From positions 1 through 50,884 of the forward strand of contig NZ_BCUX01000034.1 of assembly GCF_001591445.1 (NCBI RefSeq): a stretch of 50,884 nucleotides of DNA, written 5' to 3'. The notes beneath the pieces were generated by a model that made no database searches, was not told the origin of the DNA, and saw nothing but the letters and a program-made list of their open reading frames with translations. A program made the position numbers and the translations under genes. Shown piece after piece: positions 23,846 through 34,098 of the stretch. The stretch's first letter is position 1. Every line of letters begins with the position of its first letter. The stretch comes from Neobacillus drentensis NBRC 102427. GTDB taxonomy: Bacteria; Bacillota; Bacilli; Bacillales; Cytobacillaceae.

Positions 23846-24886
23846 TTAGTTGTTGGTTTCAGATATTTGTCTAAGGTCAAGATTATACAACTCATCCTCT
23901 ACTGTCTGATTAAGCAAATGATGTCTTGGTTTTGGCAGATTAAAGGAATCAATATCAACAATATACTTTGGCCGCTGTTTTGATTCTTTATAAATTTTCC
24001 CTACATACTCTCCAATCAATCCGATTGCAATTAACTGCAAGCCGCCAATAAGCCAGATTGAAGTAATCAGCGACGTCCATCCCGTCTCGGTATTCCCAAA
24101 AAACTTTAGTGTTAAAAAGTAGACCCCAAAGAATAGACTCAGGAAAAAAGAAACCAATCCGATGATTAGAACAAAGCGAATTGGTGATACGGAAAAGGAG
24201 GTTATTCCGTCAAAAGCAAAGGCGAGCATCTTTTTTAAAGGATATTTCGTTTCACCCGCATGCCTTTCAAGCCTGTCATAATAAACCACATCCGAGCGAA
24301 AGCCGAGGAGAGGAACAATCCCCCGTAAAAATAAATTGACTTCGCTAAACCGTTCTAACTCTTGCACTGCTCTTTTACTCATTAATCGGAAGTCTGCATG
24401 ATTATAAACAAGGTCAACCCCCATCTTTTCCATGATTTTGTAAAATCCTTGGGCAGTACTTCGTTTAAAAAGAGTATCCGTATCACGCCCCTTGCGAACG
24501 CCGTAAACAATTTCATTACCATCATGAAACTTCAGGACAAACTCACGGATTACTTTGATATCATCCTGTAAATCTGCATCAATCGATACAACGCAATCAG
24601 AGAGCTCCATTGCTGTAAAAAGGCCAGCAAGTAAGGCATTTTGGTGACCGACATTTCTGGATAACTTTAAGCCCCGAACATATTCATTTCTTAATCCTTC
24701 TTTATATATTAATTCCCATGTACGGTCCTGACTTCCGTCATCAACAAACAAGATTTTGCTTTGTTTAGAAACAAGCCTCTCGTTAATGAGCTCATTCAAC
24801 AATTGCTGTAGTTGAACAATGGTTACAGGTAAAACTTCTTCCTCGTTATAGCAAGGTACAACAATTGTAAGAACTTGTTCCATCAT
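23846..24886 (-). CDS. Family 2 glycosyltransferase, GtrB/DPM1 type with two C-terminal TM
   Basis: 346 residues. The GT-A catalytic part has VVPCYNEEEVLP at the start, FVDDGSQDRTW (DDGS) near residue 50 and SIDADLQDD (DAD, metal binding) near residue 100. Two membrane helices follow near residues 240-310. This is the plan of polyprenyl-phosphate glycosyltransferases, which load a sugar onto the lipid carrier on the cytoplasmic side. It starts 18 bp after the large membrane protein and forms an operon with it, much like B. subtilis YkoT with YkoS. Confidence 0.88.
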   Translation of the reverse strand: MMEQVLTIVVPCYNEEEVLPVTIVQLQQLLNELINERLVSKQSKILFVDDGSQDRTWELIYKEGLRNEYVRGLKLSRNVGHQNALLAGLFTAMELSDCVVSIDADLQDDIKVIREFVLKFHDGNEIVYGVRKGRDTDTLFKRSTAQGFYKIMEKMGVDLVYNHADFRLMSKRAVQELERFSEVNLFLRGIVPLLGFRSDVVYYDRLERHAGETKYPLKKMLAFAFDGITSFSVSPIRFVLIIGLVSFFLSLFFGVYFLTLKFFGNTETGWTSLITSIWLIGGLQLIAIGLIGEYVGKIYKESKQRPKYIVDIDSFNLPKPRHHLLNQTVEDELYNLDLRQISETNN

Positions 24887-24904
24887 CTGTTAAACCCCCG
24901 CTGT

Positions 24905-26581
24905 CTACAAAGTCGTGTATAAATAGATTTTCCATGCTGATGTCTTTGATTCGAATACTTTAACTAACAATAATCGATTTTCACTGGCATTATCGATAGG
25001 CAGAGCCGAAAAAATATAACGGCCGCCCATGTCTTTAAAGACATCCGTATTCAACATTAAATTTTTCAAATGACGTTTAGAATCCTTTTTGATCATATAA
25101 TGTTTTCCAAGCTGTGCGCTAAAAATGTAGCAACGGCCGCCCCATTTATCAAAATATCTGCGAACCTCTTTATTTTTTGCCAATTCTTTTTCAATTATTT
25201 TCCGAAACTGATGTTTATATGTTAATGGATAGAAATTATTATAGGTATCAAGTGTGTAAAAACCGTTATATTGAGAGATGGCTGGGTGTATTCCAATACT
25301 AGCAATACGATATTCTTCCTTCGGAAGCCCGATATATCCCTCTATTTCAAGGAACATTTCCTCAGCAAAAAATTCTTTGACAGTGGGTTTTTTTTGATAA
25401 ATGATTTCATCATTAAATATTCCCAAAAAGAGGAGTTGCAGGGCGGCACACCACTTAGCTGTTCTAGCCCATTTCTTTCCTTGAAGAGAAAGAACCTTTA
25501 ACGAGAGAGCAAAGCATGCATAAATAACCATCGGTCGTAAAAAGTGATAACGAGCGAAATTAAAGGTTCTCAGAAAATGGAATCGCTTTATTAAAGGTAA
25601 CCATCCTTCATAAAACCAAAAAGCATACCAGATAGATAACAAGATATTTAATAAGAATAAAAAAACAAATAGCTTTTCCTGCCTCCAAAGCTTTTTCACG
25701 AAGACAATAAAAATTGCTGTACAGGTTACGGGTAAAATAAATAGTGTATGAAGTGTCATCACATGGGTGTGTCCAAATAGATAATTTTTTCCAACAAGCC
25801 TTACGGATCTCCAAAAAGGCAGGGTTGCACTTAAATATTCATCCCGACTATTTGGTTCATCTATTAATAGAAATGAAAAAATGAGTCGATATTCAACTAG
25901 CATAAAAATGAGTGTCATATAGATAAGTGCGAACAAAAAGCGAAGGTTCCATACCTTCTTTCTGAAACAATCAGTTACCCACAAGAACCCCATGGCAGTT
26001 ATAAAAAAGAAAAATCCTAAAACAATACTTGCATAAAAAGGTAGTAGGGTGAGCACCAAATAATCCTTCCAGGCTCCCTCCCCGCTGCGAATGTTAAGAA
26101 GTGCCCAAAGTGCAAGCGGCATTCCCAATGTACTCAGCATCCCAGAAGGCCAAAATGGAGTTAGGGCAAATGCAAGAGCGGTGCCAATTTGTATAAACAG
26201 CCACTTCTCACCAGGTAAAAAGTGTTTTTTTAAAAGCCAATACATTCCAAAGAAAGCGACTATTCTTGTTAGGGCTTGGCTTATACCATAGGCAATCATG
26301 GTTGGGAAAAGTGCGTACAGCCAGACAATGATACTGTATTCAGTTCCAATGGCATTTCTCGATAATTGTCCATTTATGATTTGGGGAATAGTCGCATTAA
26401 CTGAGCCAAACATTTCTCCACTTCTCGCTAAGACCTTATACCACGCCAAGTTTGAATCCAGATTATCATGAACACGAATATGTGCATTTTCCTGAAGAAT
26501 AAATAGTGGAGAAAGATAGACCGCTATGACAATCAAAGCTAAGATGATGAATCTTTGCTCTTTTTTTGTTTCAATAAACAC
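24905..26581 (-). CDS. Polytopic membrane protein of YkoS/DUF6044 type
   Basis: 558 residues with about ten hydrophobic segments, then a C-terminal soluble region of about 160 residues. The loop after the first helix is rich in Asp, Asn and Arg (IRVHDNLDSNLAWYKVLA), like the extracytoplasmic catalytic loop of lipid-linked sugar transferases (GT-C). Paired with a GtrB-type glycosyltransferase, it may move a sugar from the polyprenyl carrier to a cell-envelope target. The enzymatic role is inferred. The family assignment to YkoS is from overall plan and gene order. Confidence 0.75.
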   Translation of the reverse strand: MFIETKKEQRFIILALIVIAVYLSPLFILQENAHIRVHDNLDSNLAWYKVLARSGEMFGSVNATIPQIINGQLSRNAIGTEYSIIVWLYALFPTMIAYGISQALTRIVAFFGMYWLLKKHFLPGEKWLFIQIGTALAFALTPFWPSGMLSTLGMPLALWALLNIRSGEGAWKDYLVLTLLPFYASIVLGFFFFITAMGFLWVTDCFRKKVWNLRFLFALIYMTLIFMLVEYRLIFSFLLIDEPNSRDEYLSATLPFWRSVRLVGKNYLFGHTHVMTLHTLFILPVTCTAIFIVFVKKLWRQEKLFVFLFLLNILLSIWYAFWFYEGWLPLIKRFHFLRTFNFARYHFLRPMVIYACFALSLKVLSLQGKKWARTAKWCAALQLLFLGIFNDEIIYQKKPTVKEFFAEEMFLEIEGYIGLPKEEYRIASIGIHPAISQYNGFYTLDTYNNFYPLTYKHQFRKIIEKELAKNKEVRRYFDKWGGRCYIFSAQLGKHYMIKKDSKRHLKNLMLNTDVFKDMGGRYIFSALPIDNASENRLLLVKVFESKTSAWKIYLYTTL

Positions 26582-26669
26582 ATTTCTTCACCTCATTGGT
26601 CAAAACTAAAAAAGGTAAATTCCGTTTTAAAGTTTGCATTTAGGTACAATATTATTCCCTCTACAAAAA

Positions 26670-26710
26670 AATAAACCTTCCGGAGGATGAGCTGCTCCGG
26701 AAGGTTTTAT
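26670..26710. terminator. Strong terminator of the Spo0E-like gene
   Basis: AACCTTCCGGAG pairs exactly with CTCCGGAAGGTT around GATGAGCTG. On the minus strand it is followed by TATTTTTTTG. Confidence 0.9.
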
Positions 26711-26724
26711 GTGTTCGACATGAA

Positions 26725-26886
26725 TTATTGTTTTCCAAAATTATTAAAGACATTTAATAGAGAATCAAGTTTCTGGCTGCATTGTACCACATGTGGATTC
26801 GAATAACCGTATAGATGCGCTAATTGAACCATTTCTGACCTTGTTTTTTCAATATTTGATAGCAGCGTAATCAAAACAGTCGTCAT
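26725..26886 (-). CDS. Spo0E-like aspartyl-phosphate phosphatase
   Basis: 53 residues from ATG 26886, with AAGAGGG upstream. The pattern is IEKTRSEMVQLAHLYGYSNP then SQKLDSLLN; the SQxLD motif is the signature of Spo0E, YisI and YnzD, two-helix phosphatases that dephosphorylate Spo0A-P and so delay sporulation. The length fits the short members of the family. It is monocistronic. A longer reading to 26934 adds a positively charged non-conserved leader and is unlikely. Confidence 0.87.
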   Translation of the reverse strand: MTTVLITLLSNIEKTRSEMVQLAHLYGYSNPHVVQCSQKLDSLLNVFNNFGKQ

Positions 26887-27124
26887 GAAACTAACCCTCT
26901 TCCTTGTTGTAACTGTATTAATATTGATAACCATAATTTATAAGTTTTAGGCATTAAAAACAAGTAGATTCATGAAAAATTTTCGTATCTTTTGTGAACA
27001 TTGGCCTATTTTCAAAAATATCATCTAGGCCTATTAGATCGATTCATTTTCGTCAATAATAGTAATAACTGTTTCAGCACCATCTCTAAATGATGGAGCT
27101 AAACACGAGAAAAGAGGTGTCCGT

Positions 27125-28111
27125 GTGCCGAACAGAGTTTATATCAGCTTTTTGCGCTTGCCGCTCCTCGTTCGAATTCTAGTCATTGCGCTGCTCGTAT
27201 TTCTCTCATTTGGAATATCCATTCATTTATTAGAACCCGATACTTTTCCTACCATTTTTGATGGGATATGGTGGGCCATTATTACTGCTTCGACCGTAGG
27301 ATATGGAGATTATGCCCCTCATTCCATCTTGGGGAGACTAACCGCAGTAATATTAATCCTGTTAGGTGTTGGAATTGTTTCCTCTTATTTTGGAACATTG
27401 GCAGCAGCTGCCGTTACTAAGCAAGACGCCTTTTCGGAAGGAAGAATTCCTTATAAAGGTGAGGGTCATATCATCATTATCGGATGGAATGAACGATCAA
27501 AGGAACTAATAAGTAAACTAACAAATTCAAAATATGTACAAATGATTGTTTTAATAGATGAAACATTGGAAGCAAACCCTGTAAAATCAAGGTCTGTCCA
27601 TTTTATACAGGGCAAAGGTCATGTGGATGAGACGATTATCAAAAGTGATATCCAAAATGCGGAGAAGGTGCTGATTACTGCTGATAGAGGGAACGATGAA
27701 CTCCAAGCAGATATGAATAGTATTCTAACCTTACTCACAATAAAAGGGATTTGTCCTCAAGTAAAATGTATCGTTGAAATCTTAACGGCAGAGCAAGTGA
27801 ATAACGCCTTAAGAGCCGGTGCAGATGAAGTCATTCAATCGAATAAATTGACATCTGTTTTTATGGTAAACAGTCTGCATTCGAATGGAGATGGGCTTCT
27901 TTCAAATATTGTCCATGAGTTACAAGACAGTCGATTGTCTTCCTATAGAGCTAAGGAAGAGGAGATTGGAAGGACATTCAACGATGTTTGCCATATCTTA
28001 TTAAAAAAAAGGTTCCTTTTGATTGGGATTCAAAGAGGGGATGAAACATTTCTGAATCCATCCCACTCCTTGCAAATTGAGGAAAATGATCACTTATTAA
28101 TTTTTAAATAG
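27125..28111 (+). CDS. yugO: Two-TM potassium channel with RCK domain, YugO
   Basis: 328 residues from GTG 27125, with AAAGAGGTG 5 bases upstream. TM1 (residues 16-36), pore helix and selectivity filter TVGYGD at 57-62, then TM2 (70-92). The cytoplasmic part has an RCK/TrkA-N fold (GHIIIIGWNERSKELI, with the usual Gly-rich loop altered) and a C-terminal TrkA-C-like segment ending in NDHLLIFK. B. subtilis YugO is the K+ channel of electrical signalling in biofilms; there it follows mstX, which I do not see here. Its stop is 1 bp from the convergent yugN stop. Confidence 0.92.
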   Translation: MPNRVYISFLRLPLLVRILVIALLVFLSFGISIHLLEPDTFPTIFDGIWWAIITASTVGYGDYAPHSILGRLTAVILILLGVGIVSSYFGTLAAAAVTKQDAFSEGRIPYKGEGHIIIIGWNERSKELISKLTNSKYVQMIVLIDETLEANPVKSRSVHFIQGKGHVDETIIKSDIQNAEKVLITADRGNDELQADMNSILTLLTIKGICPQVKCIVEILTAEQVNNALRAGADEVIQSNKLTSVFMVNSLHSNGDGLLSNIVHELQDSRLSSYRAKEEEIGRTFNDVCHILLKKRFLLIGIQRGDETFLNPSHSLQIEENDHLLIFK

Positions 28112-28112
28112 T

Positions 28113-28526
28113 CTAATCAACTAGGAGCAGGATTTCCAATTCCTGTGCCAATGCTTTCCCTTCTTCAATATATTGCGGAGGAAAGCTAGCATCTTTATCA
28201 ACAGGCTCCTGAAACTGATTGAAGGTACCTGAAAAGGTGCCTGTACTTGCTTCATCATCTAGTTCTGCCTCAAATACGTGTGACAATAGAAACGGTCTTC
28301 CTAACTTAACTGTGCAATTGTTTTCATCAAGCTGTCCGTCAACCGCTTGAAAGGGCAAGCGTATGAACTGATAGCCTTCGTCTTCACTACCATTTATTTT
28401 ATAATCAAACGCGCCATGGTCATAATCCCAGTTCCCGCCAATCGTATAGCCGATTGGTTTTAGTTTTTGTTCAAGCTCATACAAATCAAACTGTTTACCT
28501 TCTACCTTTGATGGTAATTCAATCAT
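28113..28526 (-). CDS. yugN: YugN-like protein
   Basis: 137 residues, with GAGGAGG 8 bases before the ATG. The repeating beta-type sequence (NWDYDHGAFDYKINGSEDEG, then QFIRLPFQAVDGQLD) fits the YugN family of unknown function. The order yugO/yugN/pgi is the same as in B. subtilis. It ends against yugO with no terminator between them, so antisense overlap of the transcripts is likely. Confidence 0.88.
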   Translation of the reverse strand: MIELPSKVEGKQFDLYELEQKLKPIGYTIGGNWDYDHGAFDYKINGSEDEGYQFIRLPFQAVDGQLDENNCTVKLGRPFLLSHVFEAELDDEASTGTFSGTFNQFQEPVDKDASFPPQYIEEGKALAQELEILLLVD

Positions 28527-28584
28527 CTAAATTTACCTCCTCATCATCGATACGATTAGTTTCTCCAAATCAAGTAATTTTCAA

Positions 28585-28622
28585 TAAAAAAAAGAGAGCT
28601 GATTTTATCTCATCAGCTCTCT
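28585..28622 (-). terminator. Terminator of pgi
   Basis: AGAGAGCTGAT pairs exactly with ATCAGCTCTCT; eight T follow on the minus strand. Confidence 0.92.
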
Positions 28623-28636
28623 ATCTTTTTTGTTGA

Positions 28637-29983
28637 TTATAATCTTTTTTCTAATTCTGCCTTTTTCTCTTCAAATCCTGGTTTGCCTAAGAGGGCAAAC
28701 ATATTTACTTTGTAGGCTTCAACACCCGGTTGATCAAAAGGATTTACTCCTAGTAAGTAACCGCTCATCGCACAGGCTTTCTCAAAGAAATAGACAAGGT
28801 AGCCTAGTGTATACTCATCCATTGCTGGGATATTAACAATTAAATTTGGAACGCCGCCGTCTGTGTGGGCGAGCATGGTCCCTTGAAATGCCTTATTATT
28901 AACAAAGTCAATCGTTTGACCAGCTAGGTAATTCAGACCGTCTAAGTCATTTTCGAAGGCTTCAATTTTCAACTCGTGCCGTGGCTTTTCAACCTTAATG
29001 ATCGTTTCAAACAAGTCACGACGACCTTCTTGAACATATTGTCCAAGCGAATGAAGGTCTGTTGAGAAATTTGCAGAAGATGGATATATACCTTTTTGGT
29101 CTTTCCCTTCACTTTCTCCAAATAATTGCTTCCACCACTCCGAAAAATACTGTAATCCTGGCTCATAATTAATGAGCATTTCAATCGTTTTGCCTTTATT
29201 GTATAGGACATTTCGAACAGCAGCGTATTGGTAGGCAGCATTATCTTCAAGCTCGGAATGACCAAAGTCCGCTTGTGCTTGCTGAGCGCCCTCCATAATT
29301 TTTTCAATGTTTGCTCCGCTTACCGCGATGGGAAGTAGCCCGACTGCAGTTAGAACAGAATAACGGCCGCCAATATCATCAGCGATGACAAATGTCTCGT
29401 AGCCCTCTTCGGTTGCTAATGTTTTCAGAGCACCTCTTGCTTTGTCCGTCGTCGCATAAATACGTTTGCGCGCTTCTTCTTGACCGTATTTCTCTTCAAG
29501 CAACTTGCGGAAAATACGAAAAGCAATCGCTGGTTCGGTGGTTGTACCCGATTTAGAAATGACATTAACAGAGAAGTCCTTTCCATCAAGGACGTCGATT
29601 AGATCCTGCATATAGGTTGAGCTGATATTATTACCGACAAAAATAACTTGAGGTGTCTTTCGTTGTTCTTTCGTTAATACATTGTAGAAACTGTGTTGAA
29701 GCATTTCAATTGCTGCCCGTGCACCAAGGTACGAACCGCCGATGCCAATCACAAGAAGGACATCAGAATCCGCCTTGATTTTTTCAGCAGATTTCTGGAT
29801 GCGTGAAAACTCTTCCTTGTCATAATTGGTTGGGAGGTCAATCCAGCCTAAAAAGTCATTGCCTGCACCAGTTTGCTCATGTAATGAATGATGAGCAACC
29901 TTTACAGCATCACGTAAATATGTAAGTTCATGTTCTCCAAAGAAGGTTAAAGCTTTTGAGTAATCAAAACGAACGTGTGTCAT
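28637..29983 (-). CDS. pgi: Glucose-6-phosphate isomerase
   Basis: 448 residues, the length of the compact Bacillus enzyme. The family signatures are visible: [16 protein letters not shown] near residue 80, [16 protein letters not shown] near residue 140, the catalytic Glu region [13 protein letters not shown] and the C-terminal [14 protein letters not shown] with the active-site Lys. It interconverts glucose-6-phosphate and fructose-6-phosphate in glycolysis. A strong terminator follows. Confidence 0.96.
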   Translation of the reverse strand: MTHVRFDYSKALTFFGEHELTYLRDAVKVAHHSLHEQTGAGNDFLGWIDLPTNYDKEEFSRIQKSAEKIKADSDVLLVIGIGGSYLGARAAIEMLQHSFYNVLTKEQRKTPQVIFVGNNISSTYMQDLIDVLDGKDFSVNVISKSGTTTEPAIAFRIFRKLLEEKYGQEEARKRIYATTDKARGALKTLATEEGYETFVIADDIGGRYSVLTAVGLLPIAVSGANIEKIMEGAQQAQADFGHSELEDNAAYQYAAVRNVLYNKGKTIEMLINYEPGLQYFSEWWKQLFGESEGKDQKGIYPSSANFSTDLHSLGQYVQEGRRDLFETIIKVEKPRHELKIEAFENDLDGLNYLAGQTIDFVNNKAFQGTMLAHTDGGVPNLIVNIPAMDEYTLGYLVYFFEKACAMSGYLLGVNPFDQPGVEAYKVNMFALLGKPGFEEKKAELEKRL

Positions 29984-30111
29984 ACATGATCCTCCATAAA
30001 TTTTATTTTACAATAATCACTTTAACGAATGACGAGCTGATTATCAAGGCAGGTCTCCATTTGAAAGCGTACCCATTTTCGACAAATTTCTTCATCTTCA
30101 CAATCGGTAAA

Positions 30112-31275
30112 TTATAGTGATGCCCGATAAATGGATAAAACATCATCACGATTTAACTTTCTAAAATTCCCAAATTCTCCGTTTTCCATCGCTCGGTCAG
30201 CCATTAAATCTAGCTTCGAATCGTCTATGTCATAATCTGCTAACCGTGACGGTGCTTCGATGCTATTCCAGAATTCACGTAACTTTTGAATCCCTTCGAG
30301 CCCCACTTCTTCGGCACTCCTGCCGTTATCATTCACACCAAACACTCGAACAGCAAGCTGCTTAAAGCGTTCCGGCTTCACCGCTAGGTTATGCTGCATC
30401 CAGTGTGGGAATAGAATGGCAAGCCCGCCGCCATGTGGAATGTCATAAACTGCTGATACAGCATGTTCAAGATTGTGAGTAGCCCAATCCCCGCGGTATC
30501 CCATATTCAAGATACCATTGAGGGCCATTGTCCCGCAGTAGAGGATAGTTGCCCGATGTTGATAGCTTTCTAAGTCAGAAAGCAACTGAGGGGCCGTTTC
30601 CATCACTGTAATGAGCAGTGATTCACACATGCGGTCTTGAAAGTCCGTATTTTCTTCCAAATGAAAATAGTGTTCTAGGACATGGGTCATCATATCGACC
30701 ATTCCATATACCGTTTGATTTCTAGGGACCGAAAACGTATTAACGGGGTCTAAGATAGAGAATTTAGGGTAAGTTACCGGGCTTCCCCAGCCATACTTTT
30801 CGTTTGTCTCCCAATTCGTGATAACCGAACCGGAATTCATTTCTGAGCCCGTTGCCGCAAGGGTCAAGACCGTTCCAAAAGGTAGTGCATCTTTTGCAAA
30901 CGCCTTTTTTACGACTAGATCCCATGCATCCCCTTCATATTTTGCTCCAGCCGCAATTAGCTTTGTACAGTCAATCACACTGCCGCCGCCAACAGCCAAC
31001 AAGAAGTCAATTCCTTCTTGTTTACAAATGTCTACCCCTTTACGTGCGGTAGTAATCCGTGGATTCGGTTCCACTCCTGGAAGTTCAAAAACCTCTGCAC
31101 CGATTTCTGATAAAATGCTGATAACATTTTCATACAAACCGCTTCGTTTTATACTTCCGCCGCCATAGACGAGCAACACTTTTTTTCCATAACGGGGAAC
31201 TTCTGTTTTTAATTGCTCAAGTTCACCTTTACCAAAAATTGATTTAGTCGGATTCCAAAAAGTAAAATTCTCCAA
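30112..31275 (-). CDS. yugJ: Iron-containing alcohol dehydrogenase (YugJ/butanol dehydrogenase type)
   Basis: 387 residues. The NAD(P)-binding GGGS motif is at [17 protein letters not shown] near residue 95. The iron ligands are the Asp of the TVLDPVN-like [10 protein letters not shown] block and the histidines in [30 protein letters not shown]. It is an NAD(P)H-dependent alcohol/aldehyde oxidoreductase of the BdhA/YugJ class. It lies 128 bp upstream of pgi on the same strand, as in the B. subtilis yug region, with no terminator between. Confidence 0.92.
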   Translation of the reverse strand: MENFTFWNPTKSIFGKGELEQLKTEVPRYGKKVLLVYGGGSIKRSGLYENVISILSEIGAEVFELPGVEPNPRITTARKGVDICKQEGIDFLLAVGGGSVIDCTKLIAAGAKYEGDAWDLVVKKAFAKDALPFGTVLTLAATGSEMNSGSVITNWETNEKYGWGSPVTYPKFSILDPVNTFSVPRNQTVYGMVDMMTHVLEHYFHLEENTDFQDRMCESLLITVMETAPQLLSDLESYQHRATILYCGTMALNGILNMGYRGDWATHNLEHAVSAVYDIPHGGGLAILFPHWMQHNLAVKPERFKQLAVRVFGVNDNGRSAEEVGLEGIQKLREFWNSIEAPSRLADYDIDDSKLDLMADRAMENGEFGNFRKLNRDDVLSIYRASL

Positions 31276-31353
31276 TTGACTACACCATCCTTTTCACCTT
31301 TACATTATTAGTTATTATGGTTCATTTTGCAAAGAAACCTAACTGAATATCAA

Positions 31354-31390
31354 TAAAAAATTCCTTGCATCATCGAATCGATGCAAGGAA
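31354..31390 (-). terminator. Terminator of rocD-rocG
   Basis: TTCCTTGCATC pairs with GATGCAAGGAA; TTTTTTATTG follows on the minus strand. Confidence 0.9.
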
Positions 31391-31395
31391 TTTCT

Positions 31396-32679
31396 TTAGA
31401 CCCAGCCTCTCAATAAGGATGCCTCCGCCATTTTTCTTACCCCCACCATATATGCGGCTAATCGCATATTGACGTTGCTAGTTTGTGCAAGATTATAAAT
31501 ATCATGGAACGATTTAGTCAGCTTAGTACGCAACTTGACCTCTACCTCATCCTCACTCCAATAATAACCCTGTTTATTTTGAACCCATTCAAAATAGGAG
31601 ACTGTAACACTTCCTGCCCCTGCTAAAACATCTGGAACGAGCAGGATCCCACGATCGGTGAGAATATTTGTTGCCTCAAGCGTCGTTGGCCCATTTGCTG
31701 CCTCGACAACAATTCTTGCTTTGATATTATGGGCATTGTCAGCTGTTATTTGATTCGAAATCGCTGCAGGCACAAGGATATCACAATCCTGCTCCAGCAA
31801 CTCTTTGTTGGTGATGGTCCCTTCAAAAAGCGAGGTCACCGTGCCAAAGCTGTCCCTGCGTTCTAACAGGTAATTAATATTTAACCCATCAGGATCGTAG
31901 AGTGCACCATAAACATCGGATATTCCAACCACGATCGCTCCTGCTTCATTCATAAATTTGGCGATATAACTGCCTGCATTTCCAAATCCTTGGACAATCA
32001 CACGGGCGCCCTTTATATTAAATCCACATCTTTTGGCTGCTTCTTCAATACAAATGGTTACACCCCGTGCTCCTGCCTTTTCCCTGCCTTCAGAACCTCC
32101 AAGCACAAGTGGCTTACCTGTAATAAAACCGGAAGAGTCATACTGGCGGAGACGGCTGTATTCATCCATCATCCATGCCATAATCTGAGAATTTGTATAC
32201 ATATCGGGTCCAGGGATATCTTTTGTTGGTCCAACTATTTGACTAATTGCACGAACGTAGCCTCGGCTTAATCGTTCAAGTTCCCCGAATGACATTGTCC
32301 GGGGGTTACAAAGAATTGCTCCCTTTCCCCCTCCAAAGGGCAAGTCAACGATTCCGCACTTTAAGGTCATCCACATTGCCAGTGCCTTTACCTCATTAGC
32401 TGTTACCTGAGGATGAAAGCGGACACCACCCATGGTTGGACCAACCGCATCATTATGCTGGGCCCTAAATCCGTTAAAAATTTTAGTCGAACCATCATCC
32501 ATCCGCACTGGAATTCTGACATTGGACATTCGTAACGGTTCTTTTAATAGTTCGAACATTTCTTGGTTATAGCCCATTTTTTTTAATGCATCATGAATAA
32601 CAATCTGAGTTGATGTAACAAGGTCCAATTTCTCTCTATCCTGCTCATCTCCGCTATTTGTTACATCATAAATCCCCAT
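31396..32679 (-). CDS. rocG: NAD-specific glutamate dehydrogenase (RocG/GudB)
   Basis: 427 residues. Residues 84-121 hold the substrate site (MGGVRFHP, then MTLKCGI with Lys107 and the catalytic Lys119 in LPFGGGKGA). The NAD fold begins near VIVQGFGNAGSYIAKF. It oxidises glutamate to 2-oxoglutarate and ammonia. It follows rocD by 24 bp with AGGGG before the ATG, so the two are one operon for arginine/ornithine breakdown. I prefer rocG to gudB because of this linkage, although the two paralogues cannot be told apart by motif alone. Confidence 0.9.
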   Translation of the reverse strand: MGIYDVTNSGDEQDREKLDLVTSTQIVIHDALKKMGYNQEMFELLKEPLRMSNVRIPVRMDDGSTKIFNGFRAQHNDAVGPTMGGVRFHPQVTANEVKALAMWMTLKCGIVDLPFGGGKGAILCNPRTMSFGELERLSRGYVRAISQIVGPTKDIPGPDMYTNSQIMAWMMDEYSRLRQYDSSGFITGKPLVLGGSEGREKAGARGVTICIEEAAKRCGFNIKGARVIVQGFGNAGSYIAKFMNEAGAIVVGISDVYGALYDPDGLNINYLLERRDSFGTVTSLFEGTITNKELLEQDCDILVPAAISNQITADNAHNIKARIVVEAANGPTTLEATNILTDRGILLVPDVLAGAGSVTVSYFEWVQNKQGYYWSEDEVEVKLRTKLTKSFHDIYNLAQTSNVNMRLAAYMVGVRKMAEASLLRGWV

Positions 32680-32703
32680 TTTTGCACCCCTAGTTATTAT
32701 TAA

Positions 32704-33906
32704 CTACGCTCCTAGTACGTTGTTTATCCTCTCTATTGCCCAATTCAATTCCTCTTTACTGATAATCAACGGCGGTGCAAACCGAATCACCGTGTCATGT
32801 GTTTCTTTACAGAGTAGACCTTGGTCTTTTAATTGTTCACAATATTTGCGTGCAGGCGCGGTTAGTTCAACACCTATAAATAAGCCGCGACCGCGAACAT
32901 CTTTTATTAAGGGATTTTTAATTTCTTTTAATTTATTGAGAAAATACTCGCCAAGTTCAAGGGACCTTTTCGCAAGTTTTTCATCAATTAACACATCAAG
33001 CGCAGCGATCGAAACCGCACATGCTAATGGATTTCCCCCGAAGGTAGAACCGTGCGAACCTGGATTGAATACACCTAATATCTCTTTATTTGCAACCACA
33101 CAGGAAATTGGGAATACTCCGCCGCCGAGTGCTTTACCGAGGATATACATGTCAGGAGTAATTCCTTCCCACTCACAAGCAAACATTTTCCCAGTCCGGG
33201 CCAAACCTGCTTGAATTTCATCAGCAATAAACAGAATATTGTTCTCCTTACATAAATCAAAGGCCGCCTTCATAAAGCCTTCAGGTGGAATGACAATCCC
33301 AGCCTCTCCTTGGATTGGTTCAATTAGAAAAGCGGCTGTATTAGGTGTAATCGCACCTTTTAACGCCTCTAAATCACCATAAGGGATAAGTTTGATCCCT
33401 GGAAGCATCGGTCCAAATCCGCGTTTATATTCATCATCTGACGATAAACTGACAGCAGTCATCGTCCTGCCATGGAAATTTCCTACACAAGCAATAATTT
33501 CTGCTTGGTTTTCAGCCACACCTTTTACATCATAACTCCAGCGGCGGGCCGTCTTCACAGCCGTCTCTACGGCTTCCGCACCTGTGTTCATAGGCAGAAC
33601 CATTTCCTTCTTTGTTAATTGACAAACCTTTTCATACCACGGTCCAAGCTGGTCATTGTGAAAAGCTCGAGAAGTTAACGTAACCTTATCTGCTTGATCC
33701 TTAAGGGCTTGAATAATTTTGGGATGACGATGTCCTTGATTTACCGCAGAATAGGCACTAAGCATGTCCATGTATTTATTACCTTCCGGATCTTCTACCC
33801 AAACACCCTCCGCACGGGTGATGACAATTGGCAATGGATGGTAGTTATTTGCACCGTATTTCTCTGTTTTTGCGATCAATTCGTTTGTATTAACATTCGT
33901 ACTCAT
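32704..33906 (-). CDS. rocD: Ornithine aminotransferase
   Basis: 400 residues from ATG 33906, with GGAGGG 9 bases upstream. It is a class III PLP aminotransferase: [16 protein letters not shown] near residue 107, [27 protein letters not shown], and the PLP lysine in [12 protein letters not shown]. The opening [20 protein letters not shown] is typical of ornithine aminotransferase. It converts ornithine and 2-oxoglutarate to glutamate semialdehyde and glutamate. The next enzyme, P5C dehydrogenase, is not in the window. Confidence 0.95.
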   Translation of the reverse strand: MSTNVNTNELIAKTEKYGANNYHPLPIVITRAEGVWVEDPEGNKYMDMLSAYSAVNQGHRHPKIIQALKDQADKVTLTSRAFHNDQLGPWYEKVCQLTKKEMVLPMNTGAEAVETAVKTARRWSYDVKGVAENQAEIIACVGNFHGRTMTAVSLSSDDEYKRGFGPMLPGIKLIPYGDLEALKGAITPNTAAFLIEPIQGEAGIVIPPEGFMKAAFDLCKENNILFIADEIQAGLARTGKMFACEWEGITPDMYILGKALGGGVFPISCVVANKEILGVFNPGSHGSTFGGNPLACAVSIAALDVLIDEKLAKRSLELGEYFLNKLKEIKNPLIKDVRGRGLFIGVELTAPARKYCEQLKDQGLLCKETHDTVIRFAPPLIISKEELNWAIERINNVLGA

Positions 33907-33927
33907 AAAGACATTCCCTCCGTTTCG

Positions 33928-33941
33928 ACACAAAATTGTGT
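33928..33941. promoter_or_regulatory. Inverted repeat in the rocD leader, possible operator
   Basis: ACACAA-AA-TTGTGT, a 6-2-6 palindrome, lies between the probable -10 box TACAAT (33954-33959, minus strand, with a poor TTCATT 17 bp upstream) and the ribosome site. I see no sigma-54 type -24/-12 promoter, which B. subtilis rocDEF uses. Confidence 0.4.
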
Positions 33942-34041
33942 ACGCATAGTTCTATTGTAGCCGAGCATGAAAAAAGAATGAATACTTCTTCAAAACTTTA
34001 TTAATGAAATAGTCTATATTTTTGTATAATTTATGGCGTAA

Positions 34042-34095
34042 AAAAAAAAGCCTGGACCAATCGCTAATCATAGCAATCAGTCTAGACCTTTTTGG
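34042..34095 (-). terminator. Terminator of yugI
   Basis: A long imperfect stem (GGTCTAGACTGATTGCTA with TAGCGATTGGTCCAGGC, using G-U pairs) is followed by ten T on the minus strand. Confidence 0.75.
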
Positions 34096-34098
34096 AAA

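Noticed and set aside
33907..34098. Sigma-54 promoter before rocD
   Set aside because: No TGGCAC-N5-TTGCA pattern on the minus strand in this stretch.
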